NCBI RefSeq assembly: GCF_007991755.1
Contig: NZ_BJYY01000001.1
Span: forward strand, 372,001 to 436,000
Reading direction: 5' to 3'
DNA from: Cellulomonas aerilata
GTDB lineage: Bacteria; Actinomycetota; Actinomycetes; Actinomycetales; Cellulomonadaceae
DNA length: 64,000 nt
The translations under genes and the position numbers were made by a program. This document shows, piece after piece, positions 10,928 through 19,587 of the stretch (position 1 is its first letter; each line of letters starts with the position of its first letter). The notes under the pieces are model-generated. The model saw only the letters and a program-made list of their open reading frames with translations. It ran no database searches and was not told the DNA's origin.

Positions 10928-10933
10928 TACTTT
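10928..10933 (+). promoter_or_regulatory. -10 box TACTTT placed for a leaderless mRNA
   Basis: TACTTT ends six bases before the ATG at 10940, so transcription would start at or next to the initiation codon. No Shine-Dalgarno sequence precedes that ATG. This supports the 10940 start over the GTG at 10901. Confidence 0.5.
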
Positions 10934-10939
10934 TCGGAC

Positions 10940-11710
10940 ATGTCCCCGCCTCCCGAGTCCGCCGACAGCGCATCCAGCAAGGCTCGGCCCCAAGCTGACA
11001 GCCGACCGCTGTGGCTCGGCCTGTCACCGCGCATGGTCCTGGTCGTCGGGATGTCGATCAGCGTGCTCCTGAGCGCGGTCAGCCTGGCCATCTGGCTGCC
11101 GTGGCACGACGTCGAGTCGGGCCCGAGGTTCGGCCTTCTCCAGCTCACCGGGGTCGACCGGGAGGGAGGCTTCCCCGCCTGGTTCTCCTCCGGCCTGCTG
11201 CTCGCCTGCGCGGCCTCGCTCGGCACCGTCGCAGAGGGCGTGCGACGCTCGGGCGAGCGCCGGCACTGGCCCTGGCTCCTGCTCGCCGTCGCCTTCACGT
11301 ACCTGAGCATGGACGAGGCGGTAGCCCTCCACGAGCAGGCCATCGACCCCGTCCAGTCGGCGCTCGACCTCGGAGGCCCGTTCTTCTACGGCTGGGTCGT
11401 CGTCGCCATCCCGGCGGTTGTCGTGCTCGGCGTCGTGCTGCTTCCGTTCCTGCGGTCCCTGGAGCCGTGGACCCGTCGAGCCTTCCTCGTCGCCGGCGCC
11501 CTCTACGTCGGGGGGGCGCTCGGACTGGAGATGGTGGAGGGCCTGATCGCCGAGGCGGGCGGGCGGGGCTCGACCGCGATGCAGATCGCGGTGACAGTCG
11601 AGGAGCTCTTGGAGATGGTGGGGCTGACCATCTTCCTCGCGGCAGTCAACGAGCACCGCCGGCGGTACGTCGAGCGCGCCCACCTCCTGGCGGTCGCGCC
11701 GCCGGGCTGA
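10940..11710 (+). CDS. hypothetical membrane protein, about six helices
   Basis: Integral membrane protein of 256 residues with no family I can name. Hydrophobic segments include MVLVVGMSISVLLSAVSLAIW, FSSGLLLACAASLGTV, WPWLLLAVAFTYLSM, a helix ending in VVVLGVVLLPFL, FLVAGALYVGGALGLEMVEG and a last helix near MVGLTIFLAAV. Acidic residues occur within or beside helices (SMDEAVALHEQ, LEMVEGLIAE), which could matter for metal or proton handling. The N-terminal 30 residues are hydrophilic and Ser/Pro-rich. A GTG at 10901 would add 13 residues. Confidence 0.7.
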   Translation: MSPPPESADSASSKARPQADSRPLWLGLSPRMVLVVGMSISVLLSAVSLAIWLPWHDVESGPRFGLLQLTGVDREGGFPAWFSSGLLLACAASLGTVAEGVRRSGERRHWPWLLLAVAFTYLSMDEAVALHEQAIDPVQSALDLGGPFFYGWVVVAIPAVVVLGVVLLPFLRSLEPWTRRAFLVAGALYVGGALGLEMVEGLIAEAGGRGSTAMQIAVTVEELLEMVGLTIFLAAVNEHRRRYVERAHLLAVAPPG

Positions 11711-11758
11711 CGCCGGTCGACCTCCCGGCGATGCATGCCGGTCGGCTGACGGCGCGCG

Positions 11759-12010
11759 TCAGCTGAGGAAGCGCGCCGTCGCGCGAGTGGCCAGGACCCG
11801 GGTCAACGCGGCGATGGCTCCCGTGATCGCGGCCGCCACCGCGACCTCGGACAGGCCGGCGTCCCCCTCGTCCTCCGCCTTCGGCGGGACGTGACCCGTG
11901 ACGGAGCGCCACGCGGTCGAGACGGCCTTCTGCGCGACCCAGGCCGCACCCCCGGCCACGAGGAGGCCGACGACCTTCGAGACGGTGGACTGGGTGGACT
12001 GGTCGACCAC
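11759..12010 (-). CDS. DUF4235 family small membrane protein
   Basis: An 83-residue protein with one or two short hydrophobic helices (KVVGLLVAGGAAWVAQKAV and EVAVAAAITGAIAALTRVLA), matching the DUF4235 pattern known from actinobacteria; function unknown. The GTG at 12010 is chosen because a good AGGAGG (complement of 12017-12022) lies six bases upstream. A longer frame reaching 12133 would have no ribosome binding site. Confidence 0.8.
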   Translation of the reverse strand: MVDQSTQSTVSKVVGLLVAGGAAWVAQKAVSTAWRSVTGHVPPKAEDEGDAGLSEVAVAAAITGAIAALTRVLATRATARFLS

Positions 12011-12095
12011 GGGGAACCTCCTGGAGCGGGTGGGCAGCGGGCCCACGGTAGCGGTGCGCCGTGCCGCTGTGCCGGACGGGGGCTCGGGCCGGAGG

Positions 12096-13283
12096 TCAGG
12101 CGGTCCCGGTGGCGGCACGCCGTGCCGCGGCACGGGTGACGGCCCGCCGCGCCAGCGGGTCGGTGAGCCGCGGCATCAGCGGGCCGAGCACCGCCATCGT
12201 CAGGACGTAGGCCGCGACGGTCGGGGCGAGGCGCGGGTGGACCCCGGAGCCGGCGAGGCCGGCGATGACGATCGAGAACTCGCCGCGCGGCGCCAGGACG
12301 GCACCGGCACGGATCTGGCCACCGGGCCCGATGCCGGCGCGCCGGGCCGCCAGGATGCCCGTCGCCATCTTCGTCAGGACGCCGACGACGACCAGCACCA
12401 TCGCCGGCAGCAGCACGGACGGCAGCTGCGACGGGTCGGTGGACAGCCCGAAGAAGACGAAGAACACCGCGGCGAACAGGTCCCGCAGCGGCTCCAGCAG
12501 CGGCCGCGCGAGGTGGGCGACCTCCCCGGACAGCGCGATGCCGAGCAGGAAGGCCCCGACCGCCGCCGAGACGTGCACGCCCTCCGCGGCCCCCGCCACG
12601 AGCAGCGCGAGCCCCAGCACCCGCAGCAGCAGCACCTCCGGACCGGCGTCGGCCGCGACCAGCCGGGTCACCTGGTGCCCGTACCGCAGCGCGACGACCA
12701 GGACCACCGCGAGCACGAGGAGCGCGATCCCGACGGACTGCAGCGCGCCGGCGCCACCGGACGCCGCCAGGACCGCCGTGAGGACCGGGAGGTAGACCGC
12801 CATCGCGAGGTCCTCCAGCACGAGGATCCCCAGCACGGTCGGCGTCTCGCGGTTGCCGAGGCGGCCCAGGTCCGTCAGGACCTTGGCGATGATCCCGGAC
12901 GAGCTGACCGCGGTGACCCCCGCCATCGCGAGCGCGCTGACCGGGCCCCACCCGAGCGCGAGGGCGACGACGGCGCCGGGCACGCCGTTGAGGACCAGGT
13001 CCAGGACGCCGATGGGCGCCTGCTGCCGCAGCTGGCCGACCAGGTCGGCGGCGGAGTACTCCAGCCCGAGCAGCAGGAGCAGCAGGACGACGCCGATCTC
13101 GGAGCCCGCCGCGAAGAACCCGTCGGGCGCCTCCAGGGGCACCAGGCCGCCGGAGCCGAACGCCAGCCCGGCGAGCAGGTACAGCGGGATGGGGGAGAAC
13201 CCGAACCGCCCGGCGAGCCGGGCGAGCACCCCCAGCCCGAACAGGACCGCGCCGAGCTCGACGAGCAGCTGCGCCGTGTGCAC
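12096..13283 (-). CDS. khtU: cation:proton antiporter, CPA2 family (KhtU-like)
   Basis: CPA2 antiporter of 395 residues with about 12-13 membrane helices (PLYLLAGLAFGSGG, LLLLLLLGLEYSA, SSSGIIAKVL, GILVLEDLAMAVYLPVL). The ED pair in LVLEDLAM is at the ion-binding position of the family. It lacks a C-terminal TrkA-N domain; its regulator is the separate upstream gene, as in Bacillus KhtTU, where the pair exports K+ under alkaline or high-K+ stress. The GTG at 13283 starts 3 bases after the upstream stop with no ribosome binding site of its own, implying translational coupling. Confidence 0.88.
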   Translation of the reverse strand: MHTAQLLVELGAVLFGLGVLARLAGRFGFSPIPLYLLAGLAFGSGGLVPLEAPDGFFAAGSEIGVVLLLLLLGLEYSAADLVGQLRQQAPIGVLDLVLNGVPGAVVALALGWGPVSALAMAGVTAVSSSGIIAKVLTDLGRLGNRETPTVLGILVLEDLAMAVYLPVLTAVLAASGGAGALQSVGIALLVLAVVLVVALRYGHQVTRLVAADAGPEVLLLRVLGLALLVAGAAEGVHVSAAVGAFLLGIALSGEVAHLARPLLEPLRDLFAAVFFVFFGLSTDPSQLPSVLLPAMVLVVVGVLTKMATGILAARRAGIGPGGQIRAGAVLAPRGEFSIVIAGLAGSGVHPRLAPTVAAYVLTMAVLGPLMPRLTDPLARRAVTRAAARRAATGTA

Positions 13284-13286
13284 CTG

Positions 13287-13769
13287 TCAGCCGTCGGCCA
13301 GCAGCCGCGCGACAGCAGCCACACCCTCGTCCGTGCCGACGACGATCACCTTGTCACCGGCCTGGAAGCGGAAGGAGGGCGTCGGCGACGGCGTCACCTC
13401 CTCGTGCCGGACGACGGCGACCACGGAGGCACCGGTCCGGCTGCGGATCTGCGCGTCACCGAGCGTCCGCCCCGCGTAGGGCGAGCCGGGGGGCACCGGC
13501 ACGCCCTCGGTCGCGATGCCCTCGACCTGCTCGCGCAGCCGGGCCAGCCGCTCGGTGACCCGAGGCGCCCCGAGCAGCTCGGCCAGCATGGCGGCCTCCT
13601 CGGGGCCCAGGTGCAGGACCGCCCGCGACGCGTCGGGGTCGTGCCGGTCGTACAGGACGAGCTCGCGGTCGCCGTTGACCTGCGAGACGACCCCGATGCG
13701 CTGACCGCCGCGGATCGACAGGTCGTGCCGCAGCCCGACCCCCGGGAGCCGCGTCTCCTCGATGTCCAC
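13287..13769 (-). CDS. khtT: TrkA-C domain regulator of the K+/H+ antiporter (KhtT-like)
   Basis: A 160-residue cytoplasmic protein. The N-terminal half begins DIEETRLPGVGLRHDLSI; the C-terminal half (about residues 75-160) is a TrkA-C/RCK-C domain (PPGSPYAGRTLGDAQIR, VVAVVRHEE, FQAGDKVIVVGTDEGV). In B. subtilis the equivalent protein gates KhtU and binds c-di-AMP; whether this one does is untested. The GTG at 13769 is preceded by GGGAGGG at a proper distance, which decides the start. A candidate -10 box (TACAGT) lies at 13821-13826. Confidence 0.85.
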   Translation of the reverse strand: MDIEETRLPGVGLRHDLSIRGGQRIGVVSQVNGDRELVLYDRHDPDASRAVLHLGPEEAAMLAELLGAPRVTERLARLREQVEGIATEGVPVPPGSPYAGRTLGDAQIRSRTGASVVAVVRHEEVTPSPTPSFRFQAGDKVIVVGTDEGVAAVARLLADG

Positions 13770-13820
13770 GTCGTGCCCTCCCACCGTCGTCGCCTGCGCC
13801 CGCCACCGCTTGCGCCCGCC

Positions 13821-13826
13821 ACTGTA
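13821..13826 (-). promoter_or_regulatory. candidate -10 box of khtTU
   Basis: TACAGT on the minus strand, about 50 bases before the khtT start; no clear -35 element. Confidence 0.35.
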
Positions 13827-13861
13827 GGCGCCCCCCGGCGGGCGGACCGGGCGCGCAGCGG

Positions 13862-13867
13862 TAGGCT
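13862..13867 (+). promoter_or_regulatory. candidate -10 box of the thiamine operon
   Basis: TAGGCT lies directly upstream of the TPP riboswitch, so transcription would begin near 13874, at the 5' edge of the aptamer. Confidence 0.45.
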
Positions 13868-13878
13868 CGGCGGTGAAC

Positions 13879-13980
13879 GACAGGGGAGCGCCGCCGGGTC
13901 ACCGGACAGCGCTGAGAGTGCGGTGAACCGCAGACCCTCGAACCTGATCCGGTTTGCACCGGCGTAGGGAGTCGGGCTTC
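13879..13980 (+). promoter_or_regulatory. TPP riboswitch (THI element)
   Basis: Thiamine-pyrophosphate aptamer. The conserved parts appear in order: ACAGGGGAGCGCC at the 5' side, GCTGAGAGTGCGG (13910-13923), ACCCTCGAACCTGATCCGG (13934-13952) and GGCGTAGGGAGTCGG (13961-13975), whose end pairs back toward the first helix. It precedes thiB and should reduce importer expression when TPP is plentiful, probably by blocking the ribosome binding site or by termination. Confidence 0.96.
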
Positions 13981-14060
13981 TCAGTCCTCGTGAGCCGTCG
14001 GCGCCCGCGCGCCCGATGCCTCGCGAGGACCCCCTCCTGCATCCGAGGAGGAGATCGACC

Positions 14061-15158
14061 ATGGCAAGGACCCTTCCCACCCCCGTCCGTCCGCGCGCCA
14101 CCACGGCGAGGACGGTGGCCGTCGGTGTCACCGGCCTGGCGCTGGCCGGCTGCTCCGTGGCCGGCACCGGCGCGGCGCCCGACGAGGCGTCGTCGGGCCC
14201 CGGCAGCACCGTGACCCTGGTGACGCACGAGTCGTTCGCCGTCGACGAGGACGTGCTCGCGGCCTTCGAGGAGCGGTCCGGGCTGACCGTGGAGATCGTC
14301 CAGCAGGGGGACGGCGGCGCGCTGGTCAACCAGCTCGTGCTGACCCGCGAGTCGCCGCTCGGCGACGCCGTGTTCGGGATCGACAACTCGTTCGCGTCCC
14401 GTGCGATCGACGAGGGCGTGGTCGAGCCCTACGTCTCGCCGGAGCTGTCCGCCGGCGCCGCGGCCCTGGCACCCGACGACGCCGGCCACCTCAGCGCGGT
14501 GGACCTGGGCGACGTCTGCGTCAACGTCGACCACACGTGGTTCGCCGAGCGCGGCATCCCCGAGCCGGTGACCCTGCAGGACCTGACCGAGCCGGCGTAC
14601 CGCGACCTGCTCGTCGTGCAGAACCCGGCGACGTCGTCCCCGGGCCTGTCGTTCCTGCTCGCGACCGTGGGCGCGTTCGGCGAGGACGGCTGGACGGGGT
14701 ACTGGCAGGCGCTGCGCGACAACGGTGTCCGGGTGGTCGACGGCTGGTCGGACGCCTACACCGTGGACTTCTCCGGGTCGTCCGGGGCGGGCCCGCGCCC
14801 GCTGGTGGTCTCCTACGCGTCCTCGCCGCCGGCCGAGGTGCCCGAGGGAGCGACGCAGGCGCCGACCGGCGCCCTGCTCGACACGTGCTTCCGGCAGGTC
14901 GAGTACGCCGGGGTGCTCGCCGGGACGGACAACCCCGAGGGTGCCCGCGAGGTCGTGGACTTCCTGCTGGGCGCGGAGTTCCAGGCCGGCGTCCCCGAGC
15001 AGATGTACATGTACCCCGCGGACGACCACGTCGCGCTGCCGCCGGCGTGGCAGGCGTTCGCGCCACTGTCCCCGCAGCCGTTCACGGTCGCGCCCGACGA
15101 GATCGACGCCCACCGCGACGAGTGGATCCGGACGTGGACCGACACCGTCGTGGGCTAG
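14061..15158 (+). CDS. thiB: thiamine ABC transporter substrate-binding lipoprotein
   Basis: Periplasmic-type binding lipoprotein of 365 residues. A basic, hydrophobic leader ends in the lipobox LAGC (Cys31). The mature part has the ThiB pattern VTLVTHESFAVDEDVLAAFEERSGL, GDAVFGIDNSFASRA and NPATSSPGLSFLLATV. It delivers thiamine or phosphate esters to the permease. GAGGAGGAG at 14045-14053 is a strong ribosome binding site for the ATG at 14061. The riboswitch upstream independently supports the substrate. Confidence 0.94.
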   Translation: MARTLPTPVRPRATTARTVAVGVTGLALAGCSVAGTGAAPDEASSGPGSTVTLVTHESFAVDEDVLAAFEERSGLTVEIVQQGDGGALVNQLVLTRESPLGDAVFGIDNSFASRAIDEGVVEPYVSPELSAGAAALAPDDAGHLSAVDLGDVCVNVDHTWFAERGIPEPVTLQDLTEPAYRDLLVVQNPATSSPGLSFLLATVGAFGEDGWTGYWQALRDNGVRVVDGWSDAYTVDFSGSSGAGPRPLVVSYASSPPAEVPEGATQAPTGALLDTCFRQVEYAGVLAGTDNPEGAREVVDFLLGAEFQAGVPEQMYMYPADDHVALPPAWQAFAPLSPQPFTVAPDEIDAHRDEWIRTWTDTVVG

Positions 15159-16834
15159 GCGCCGGGGCCCGGCTCGCGCCGCTCGGCTGGGTGCTCGCGG
15201 CCGCGGTGCCGCTGGCGTTCCTCGCGTCCTTCTTCGGCTGGCCGGTCGCCACGCTGGTCGGGCGCGGGTTCACCACCGACGGCGTGCTGGACCTGAGCGG
15301 GTTCGCCGACGTGGCGGCGCGCCCGCGCACGTGGCGGATCGTCGGGCAGACGCTGGGGCAGGCCGCTGCCGGCACGGTGGTGTCCCTGCTGCTCGGGATC
15401 CCGGGGGCGTACGTGCTGCACCGGTGCCGCTTCCGCGGACGCGGCCTGGTCCGGGCCTTCGTCACCGTGCCGTTCGTGCTGCCGACCGTGGTGGTCGGTG
15501 TCGCGTTCCGGTCGCTGCTCGTTGAGGGCGGCCCGCTGGCGTCCCTGCACCTGGACGGCACGTTCACCGCGATCGTCGCCGCGCTGGTGTTCTTCAACTA
15601 CGCCGTGGTCGTCCGGACGGTGGGAGGGCTGTGGGAGAACCTGGACCCGCGGGCCGAGCAGGCGGCACGCGCCCTGGGAGCGCCGCCGTGGCGCGCCTTG
15701 CTCACCGTGACGCTGCCGGCGCTGGGGCCCGCGATCGCGTCGGCCGGGTCGCTGGTGTTCCTGTTCTGCGCGACGGCGTTCGGGACGGTGCTGGTGCTCG
15801 GCGGTCCGCGCTACGGGACGGTCGAGACCGAGATCTGGATCCAGACCACGCAGTTTCTCGACCTGCGGACCGCGTCGGTGCTGTCCGTCGTCCAGCTCGT
15901 GCTGGTCGCCACGGCGCTCGCGGTCGCCGGACGGGCCCGCGCCCGGCAGGAGCGTGCGCTGCACCTGGCCTTGCCCACCCGCTCCGCGCGCACGCTCACC
16001 TGGGCGGGCTCCGGGTGGGGGGAGCGGTGCGCCGTCGTGCTGACCGGCGCGGTCGTCGTGGCGCTCGCGCTGCCGCTCGCGACGCTCGCCGTCCGCTCGC
16101 TGCGCACGTCCGACGGCTGGGGGCTGGACCACTACGTCGCCCTGGGGACGACCGGCGCCGGGGCGCTGTCGGTGTCCGTGTGGCAGGCGGCGGTGAACTC
16201 TCTGCGGGTCGCCGTCGACGCGACCCTGCTCGCCGTCGTGGTCGGCGGGCTGGTCGCGCTCGTGGTGTCCCGCAAGCCCCGGCGACGGTCCGGCCGGCGC
16301 GCCGTCCGGCTGCTCGACGCGGTGTTCATGCTGCCGCTGGGGGTGTCGGCGGTGACCGTCGGGTTCGGCGTGCTGATCACCCTGGACCGGCCGCTCGGCC
16401 TGCCGGTGGACCTGCGCACCAGCGGGCTGCTGGTCCCGGTCGCGCAGGCCGTCGTGGCCGTGCCCCTCGTCGTGCGGACCGTCCTGCCGGTGCTGCGGGC
16501 CATCGACCCGCGGCTGCGCGAGGCCGCCGCGGCGATGGGCGCCGCGCCGGGGCGGGTGCTCGCCACGGTCGACCTGCCGATCGTCGCGCGGGCGCTGGGC
16601 CTCGCGGTCGGGTTCGCGTTCGCGGTGTCGCTGGGGGAGTTCGGGGCGACGTCGTTCCTGGCGCGGCCGGACAGCCCGACGCTGCCGGTCGTGGTGTTCC
16701 GCCTGATCGGGCGCCCGGGGGCGGAGAGCGCCGGGATGGCGCTCGCGGCGTCGGTCGTGCTCGCCGTGATGACGGCCGGGGTGATGGCGCTCGCGGAGCG
16801 GCTCCGCGCGCCGGGGCAGGGAGGTCTGCTGTGA
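15134..16834 (+). CDS. thiP: thiamine ABC transporter permease, two-domain
   Basis: A 566-residue permease with two tandem BPD_transp_1 domains (about residues 55-265 and 345-560), the fused arrangement typical of ThiP and iron importers of this class. Each half has an EAA-type loop: EQAARALGAPPWRALLTVTL in the first, EAAAAMGAAPGRVLATVDLP in the second. The start overlaps the thiB end; GTG 15134 is preferred, GTG 15122 adds four residues. Confidence 0.92.
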   Translation: MDRHRRGLGAGARLAPLGWVLAAAVPLAFLASFFGWPVATLVGRGFTTDGVLDLSGFADVAARPRTWRIVGQTLGQAAAGTVVSLLLGIPGAYVLHRCRFRGRGLVRAFVTVPFVLPTVVVGVAFRSLLVEGGPLASLHLDGTFTAIVAALVFFNYAVVVRTVGGLWENLDPRAEQAARALGAPPWRALLTVTLPALGPAIASAGSLVFLFCATAFGTVLVLGGPRYGTVETEIWIQTTQFLDLRTASVLSVVQLVLVATALAVAGRARARQERALHLALPTRSARTLTWAGSGWGERCAVVLTGAVVVALALPLATLAVRSLRTSDGWGLDHYVALGTTGAGALSVSVWQAAVNSLRVAVDATLLAVVVGGLVALVVSRKPRRRSGRRAVRLLDAVFMLPLGVSAVTVGFGVLITLDRPLGLPVDLRTSGLLVPVAQAVVAVPLVVRTVLPVLRAIDPRLREAAAAMGAAPGRVLATVDLPIVARALGLAVGFAFAVSLGEFGATSFLARPDSPTLPVVVFRLIGRPGAESAGMALAASVVLAVMTAGVMALAERLRAPGQGGLL

Positions 16835-18066
16835 GGGTCCGGGACGCGAGGGTGCGGGACGCGCAGGTGGCGCAGGAGACGGCGCAGGCCGAGGCCGGGG
16901 GCGTGCCGGCGGTCGTGGCGCCCGCGCCGGGCCGTCCGGTCCGGCCGGCGACCGCGGCGGGCGGGACGGGGTCCGGGCTGCGGGTCCGGGACCTCGTCGT
17001 GCGCTACGACGACGGCGGCGCGGGCGTCACGACGGCGGTCGCCGGCGTCTCGCTCGACGTGGCACCCGGGGAGGTGGTGGCGCTGCTCGGGCCGTCCGGG
17101 TGCGGCAAGTCGAGCCTGCTGCGGGCCGTCGCCGGGCTGGAGCCGCCCGCCGCCGGGACAGTGTCCTGGGACGGGGCGGACCTCGCCGACGTGCCGGTGC
17201 ACCGCCGCGGGTTCGGGCTGATGTTCCAGGAGGGACAGCTGTTCGCCCACCGCGACGTCGCGCACAACGTCGCGTACGGCCTGCAGATGGCGGGCGTGCC
17301 CCGCGGCGAGCGGACGCGGCGGGTCGCCGACGGGCTGCGTGCCGTCGGCCTCGACGGGTACGGACGTCGCGCGGTGAGCACGCTGTCCGGCGGGGAGCAG
17401 CAGCGGGTCGCGCTCGCACGGGCGCTGGCGCCCGCCCCGCAGCTGCTGCTGCTCGACGAGCCGCTCTCGGCCCTCGACCGGGCGCTGCGCGAGCGGCTGG
17501 CCGCGGACGTCCGGTCCACGCTGGTCGCGACCGGCACCACCGCGCTGTTCGTCACCCACGACCACGACGAGGCGTTCACGGTCGCCGACCGGGTCGCGGT
17601 GATGAGCGCCGGGCGGATCCTGCGGATCGACACCCCCGCCCGGCTCTGGCGACGGCCCGGCTCGCGCGCCGTCGCGGAGTTCCTCGGCTACCGGGCGTTC
17701 GTCCCGCTGGACGAGACGACCCCCGTGGCGTCTGCGGTGCGGCGGGCCCTGGCCGCGGAGGCCGGGTCGGCCCGGGCGGACCGCGGCGGGGCGGCGCGGG
17801 CTGGCGCGGTCGCCGCGCTCGCGGAGGGGGCGCTGGTCGTCCTGCCGTCGGGCGAGGCGACGGTGTCTGGCGTCGTCGAGCAGGGTGTCGTCGTGCACGG
17901 TGTCGTGGTGCGGGCGGCGTTCCGCCGGGGCCGCAGCGAGGTGCTCGTCGAGGTCGAGGGCGCCGGCCGGGTGACGGCGGTCGCCCCCGGGGTCAGCACG
18001 GTCCATCCCGGGGACCGGGTCGGTCTGGCGGTCGACACGGAGCTCGTCGCCGTCCTGACGGGCTGA
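16831..18066 (+). CDS. thiQ: thiamine ABC transporter ATP-binding protein, extended
   Basis: ATPase of the importer. Walker A GPSGCGKSS (about residue 88), signature LSGGEQQR, Walker B LLLLDEPLSALD and switch His in FVTHDHDEA are all intact. At 411 residues it is much longer than E. coli ThiQ (about 230). The first 49 residues are low-complexity (repeated VRDA, Ala/Pro-rich), and the last 130 form a TOBE-like beta domain with a Gly/Ala linker. The substrate rests on the operon and riboswitch, because the domain layout also fits other importers. The GTG start overlaps the thiP stop. Confidence 0.9.
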   Translation: MRVRDARVRDAQVAQETAQAEAGGVPAVVAPAPGRPVRPATAAGGTGSGLRVRDLVVRYDDGGAGVTTAVAGVSLDVAPGEVVALLGPSGCGKSSLLRAVAGLEPPAAGTVSWDGADLADVPVHRRGFGLMFQEGQLFAHRDVAHNVAYGLQMAGVPRGERTRRVADGLRAVGLDGYGRRAVSTLSGGEQQRVALARALAPAPQLLLLDEPLSALDRALRERLAADVRSTLVATGTTALFVTHDHDEAFTVADRVAVMSAGRILRIDTPARLWRRPGSRAVAEFLGYRAFVPLDETTPVASAVRRALAAEAGSARADRGGAARAGAVAALAEGALVVLPSGEATVSGVVEQGVVVHGVVVRAAFRRGRSEVLVEVEGAGRVTAVAPGVSTVHPGDRVGLAVDTELVAVLTG

Positions 18067-18087
18067 CGCTGCGTCACGATGTCGCCC

Positions 18088-18564
18088 ATGCCTCGTTCCC
18101 TGTCCGGTCCGCGTCAGGACGGTCTCGTCGCGCTCGCGGTGCTCACCCTCGCCGTCGCGGCCGTCGTCCTGCTCGGGCAGACCCTGGCCGCCGGTGACGA
18201 CATGCTGCTCCTCCAGCTCGAGGGCCGTGGTGCGGGACCTGCGGGCAACTTCGTCGCCGGGTCGCTGGTCGGGCTGGTGCTCGCCGGCATCGGCATCGCC
18301 GCCGCCGTGCGGGTCTCCGGAAAGGACGGCTCCTGGCCCGGTGCGCTGCTGGTGGTCGGGACGGCGCTCGCGGCGCTGGCCGGCGCGCTGCTCGCGATGG
18401 TCGCGGCCCAGGGCTCGGTCGGGATGTCGGTGGCCGACGCCGTCGCGGTGCGCGGCGCGACCGCACCCGGCCAGTGGGTCACGGGGGTCACCGCCCTGGT
18501 GCTCGCCGGGGCGGCGGTCCCGTGCGTCGTCGTCGGGGCGCGCCGGTGGAGGCGGACGGGCTGA
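18088..18564 (+). CDS. hypothetical membrane protein, four helices
   Basis: A 158-residue membrane protein with helices VALAVLTLAVAAVVLLGQTL, FVAGSLVGLVLAGIGIAAAV, ALLVVGTALAALAGALLAMV and VTGVTALVLAGAAVPCVVVG. I recognise no family. It follows thiQ by about 20 bases and might be the last gene of that operon, but CACGAT seven bases before ATG 18088 also suggests its own leaderless transcript. An ATG at 18079 in the same frame adds three residues. Confidence 0.65.
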   Translation: MPRSLSGPRQDGLVALAVLTLAVAAVVLLGQTLAAGDDMLLLQLEGRGAGPAGNFVAGSLVGLVLAGIGIAAAVRVSGKDGSWPGALLVVGTALAALAGALLAMVAAQGSVGMSVADAVAVRGATAPGQWVTGVTALVLAGAAVPCVVVGARRWRRTG

Positions 18565-18648
18565 CGGGCGGCGGCTCGTCCGGCGGGCACGTCCCGGACG
18601 CCCGTCCCGGCCGGTCCCGGTGTCGTCCCCGCGTGTGACCATGCTGGG

Positions 18649-19563
18649 GTGGACGGCGAGCGCAGGGTGGTGTCGACGACGCTGCCCGTGGACCTGCGGC
18701 GCACGCTCGCGCCGCTGCGGCACGGTCACCGCGACCCGGCCCACGTCCTGACGGTCGACGGGGCGATCTGGCGGGCCACCCGCCTGACCACCGGCCCGGT
18801 GACGATCCGGCTCGCGCCGCTGACGCCGACCGCGGTGCAGGTCGCCGCGTGGGGGCTCGGTGCGGCGCAGGCGCTGGAGGCCGCGCCCGCCCTGCTCGGC
18901 GAGCTCGACGACGCCTCCACCTTCGACCCCCCGCCGGGCCCGGTCCGGGACGCCTACCGCCGCTCGTCCGCGGTCCGGCTCACTCGCAGCGACCGGGTCC
19001 TGGAGGCGCTCGTGCCGGCGATCCTCGAGCAGCGGGTGATCACCCGGACCGCTCACGACGCCTGGCGCTGGCTGCTGCTGCGGCACGGCGAGCCCGCGCC
19101 CGGGCCGGGGCCGGCCGGGATGCGCGTCCCGCCGACCGCGCAGGCCTGGGCCGACGTCCCGGTCTGGGACTTCCACCTCGCCGGCGTCGACCCCCGACGC
19201 GCGCGGGCCGTCGTCGCCGCGGCCCGCCTCGCCCACCGCCTCGAGGAGGCGACCGCGCTGGGGACCGTGGAGACGACCCGACGACTGCTGCTGGTCCCCG
19301 GCGTCGGGCAGTGGACCGCGGCGGAGACCACGCAGCGGGCGCTGGGCGACGCCGACGCCGTCCCGCTCGGCGACTACCACCTGCCCGGTCAGGTGGGATG
19401 GGCCCTCACCGGCGAGCGGACCGACGACGCCGGCATGCTCGCCCTGCTCGCGCCGTACCGCCCGCACCGGTGGCGCGTCGTCCGGCACCTGCTGCTGACC
19501 GGCATGGCGCGGGTCCCGCGCCGCGGACCACGGCTGACGATCGAGGACCACCGGCGGCGCTGA
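18649..19563 (+). CDS. DNA-3-methyladenine glycosylase 2 family (AlkA-like)
   Basis: Base-excision repair glycosylase of the HhH-GPD superfamily, 304 residues. The N-terminal half is beta-rich as in AlkA. The second half has the conserved helical pattern ILEQRVITRTAHDAWRWLL, then the hairpin-helix-hairpin LLLVPGVGQWTAAETTQRAL, then ADAVPLGDYHLP, in which the Asp is at the catalytic position. It would remove alkylated bases. It lacks the N-terminal Ada domain that is fused in some actinobacteria. Confidence 0.85.
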   Translation: MDGERRVVSTTLPVDLRRTLAPLRHGHRDPAHVLTVDGAIWRATRLTTGPVTIRLAPLTPTAVQVAAWGLGAAQALEAAPALLGELDDASTFDPPPGPVRDAYRRSSAVRLTRSDRVLEALVPAILEQRVITRTAHDAWRWLLLRHGEPAPGPGPAGMRVPPTAQAWADVPVWDFHLAGVDPRRARAVVAAARLAHRLEEATALGTVETTRRLLLVPGVGQWTAAETTQRALGDADAVPLGDYHLPGQVGWALTGERTDDAGMLALLAPYRPHRWRVVRHLLLTGMARVPRRGPRLTIEDHRRR

Positions 19564-19587
19564 GGCCGCGTGGGACCTCCTCGGGTC

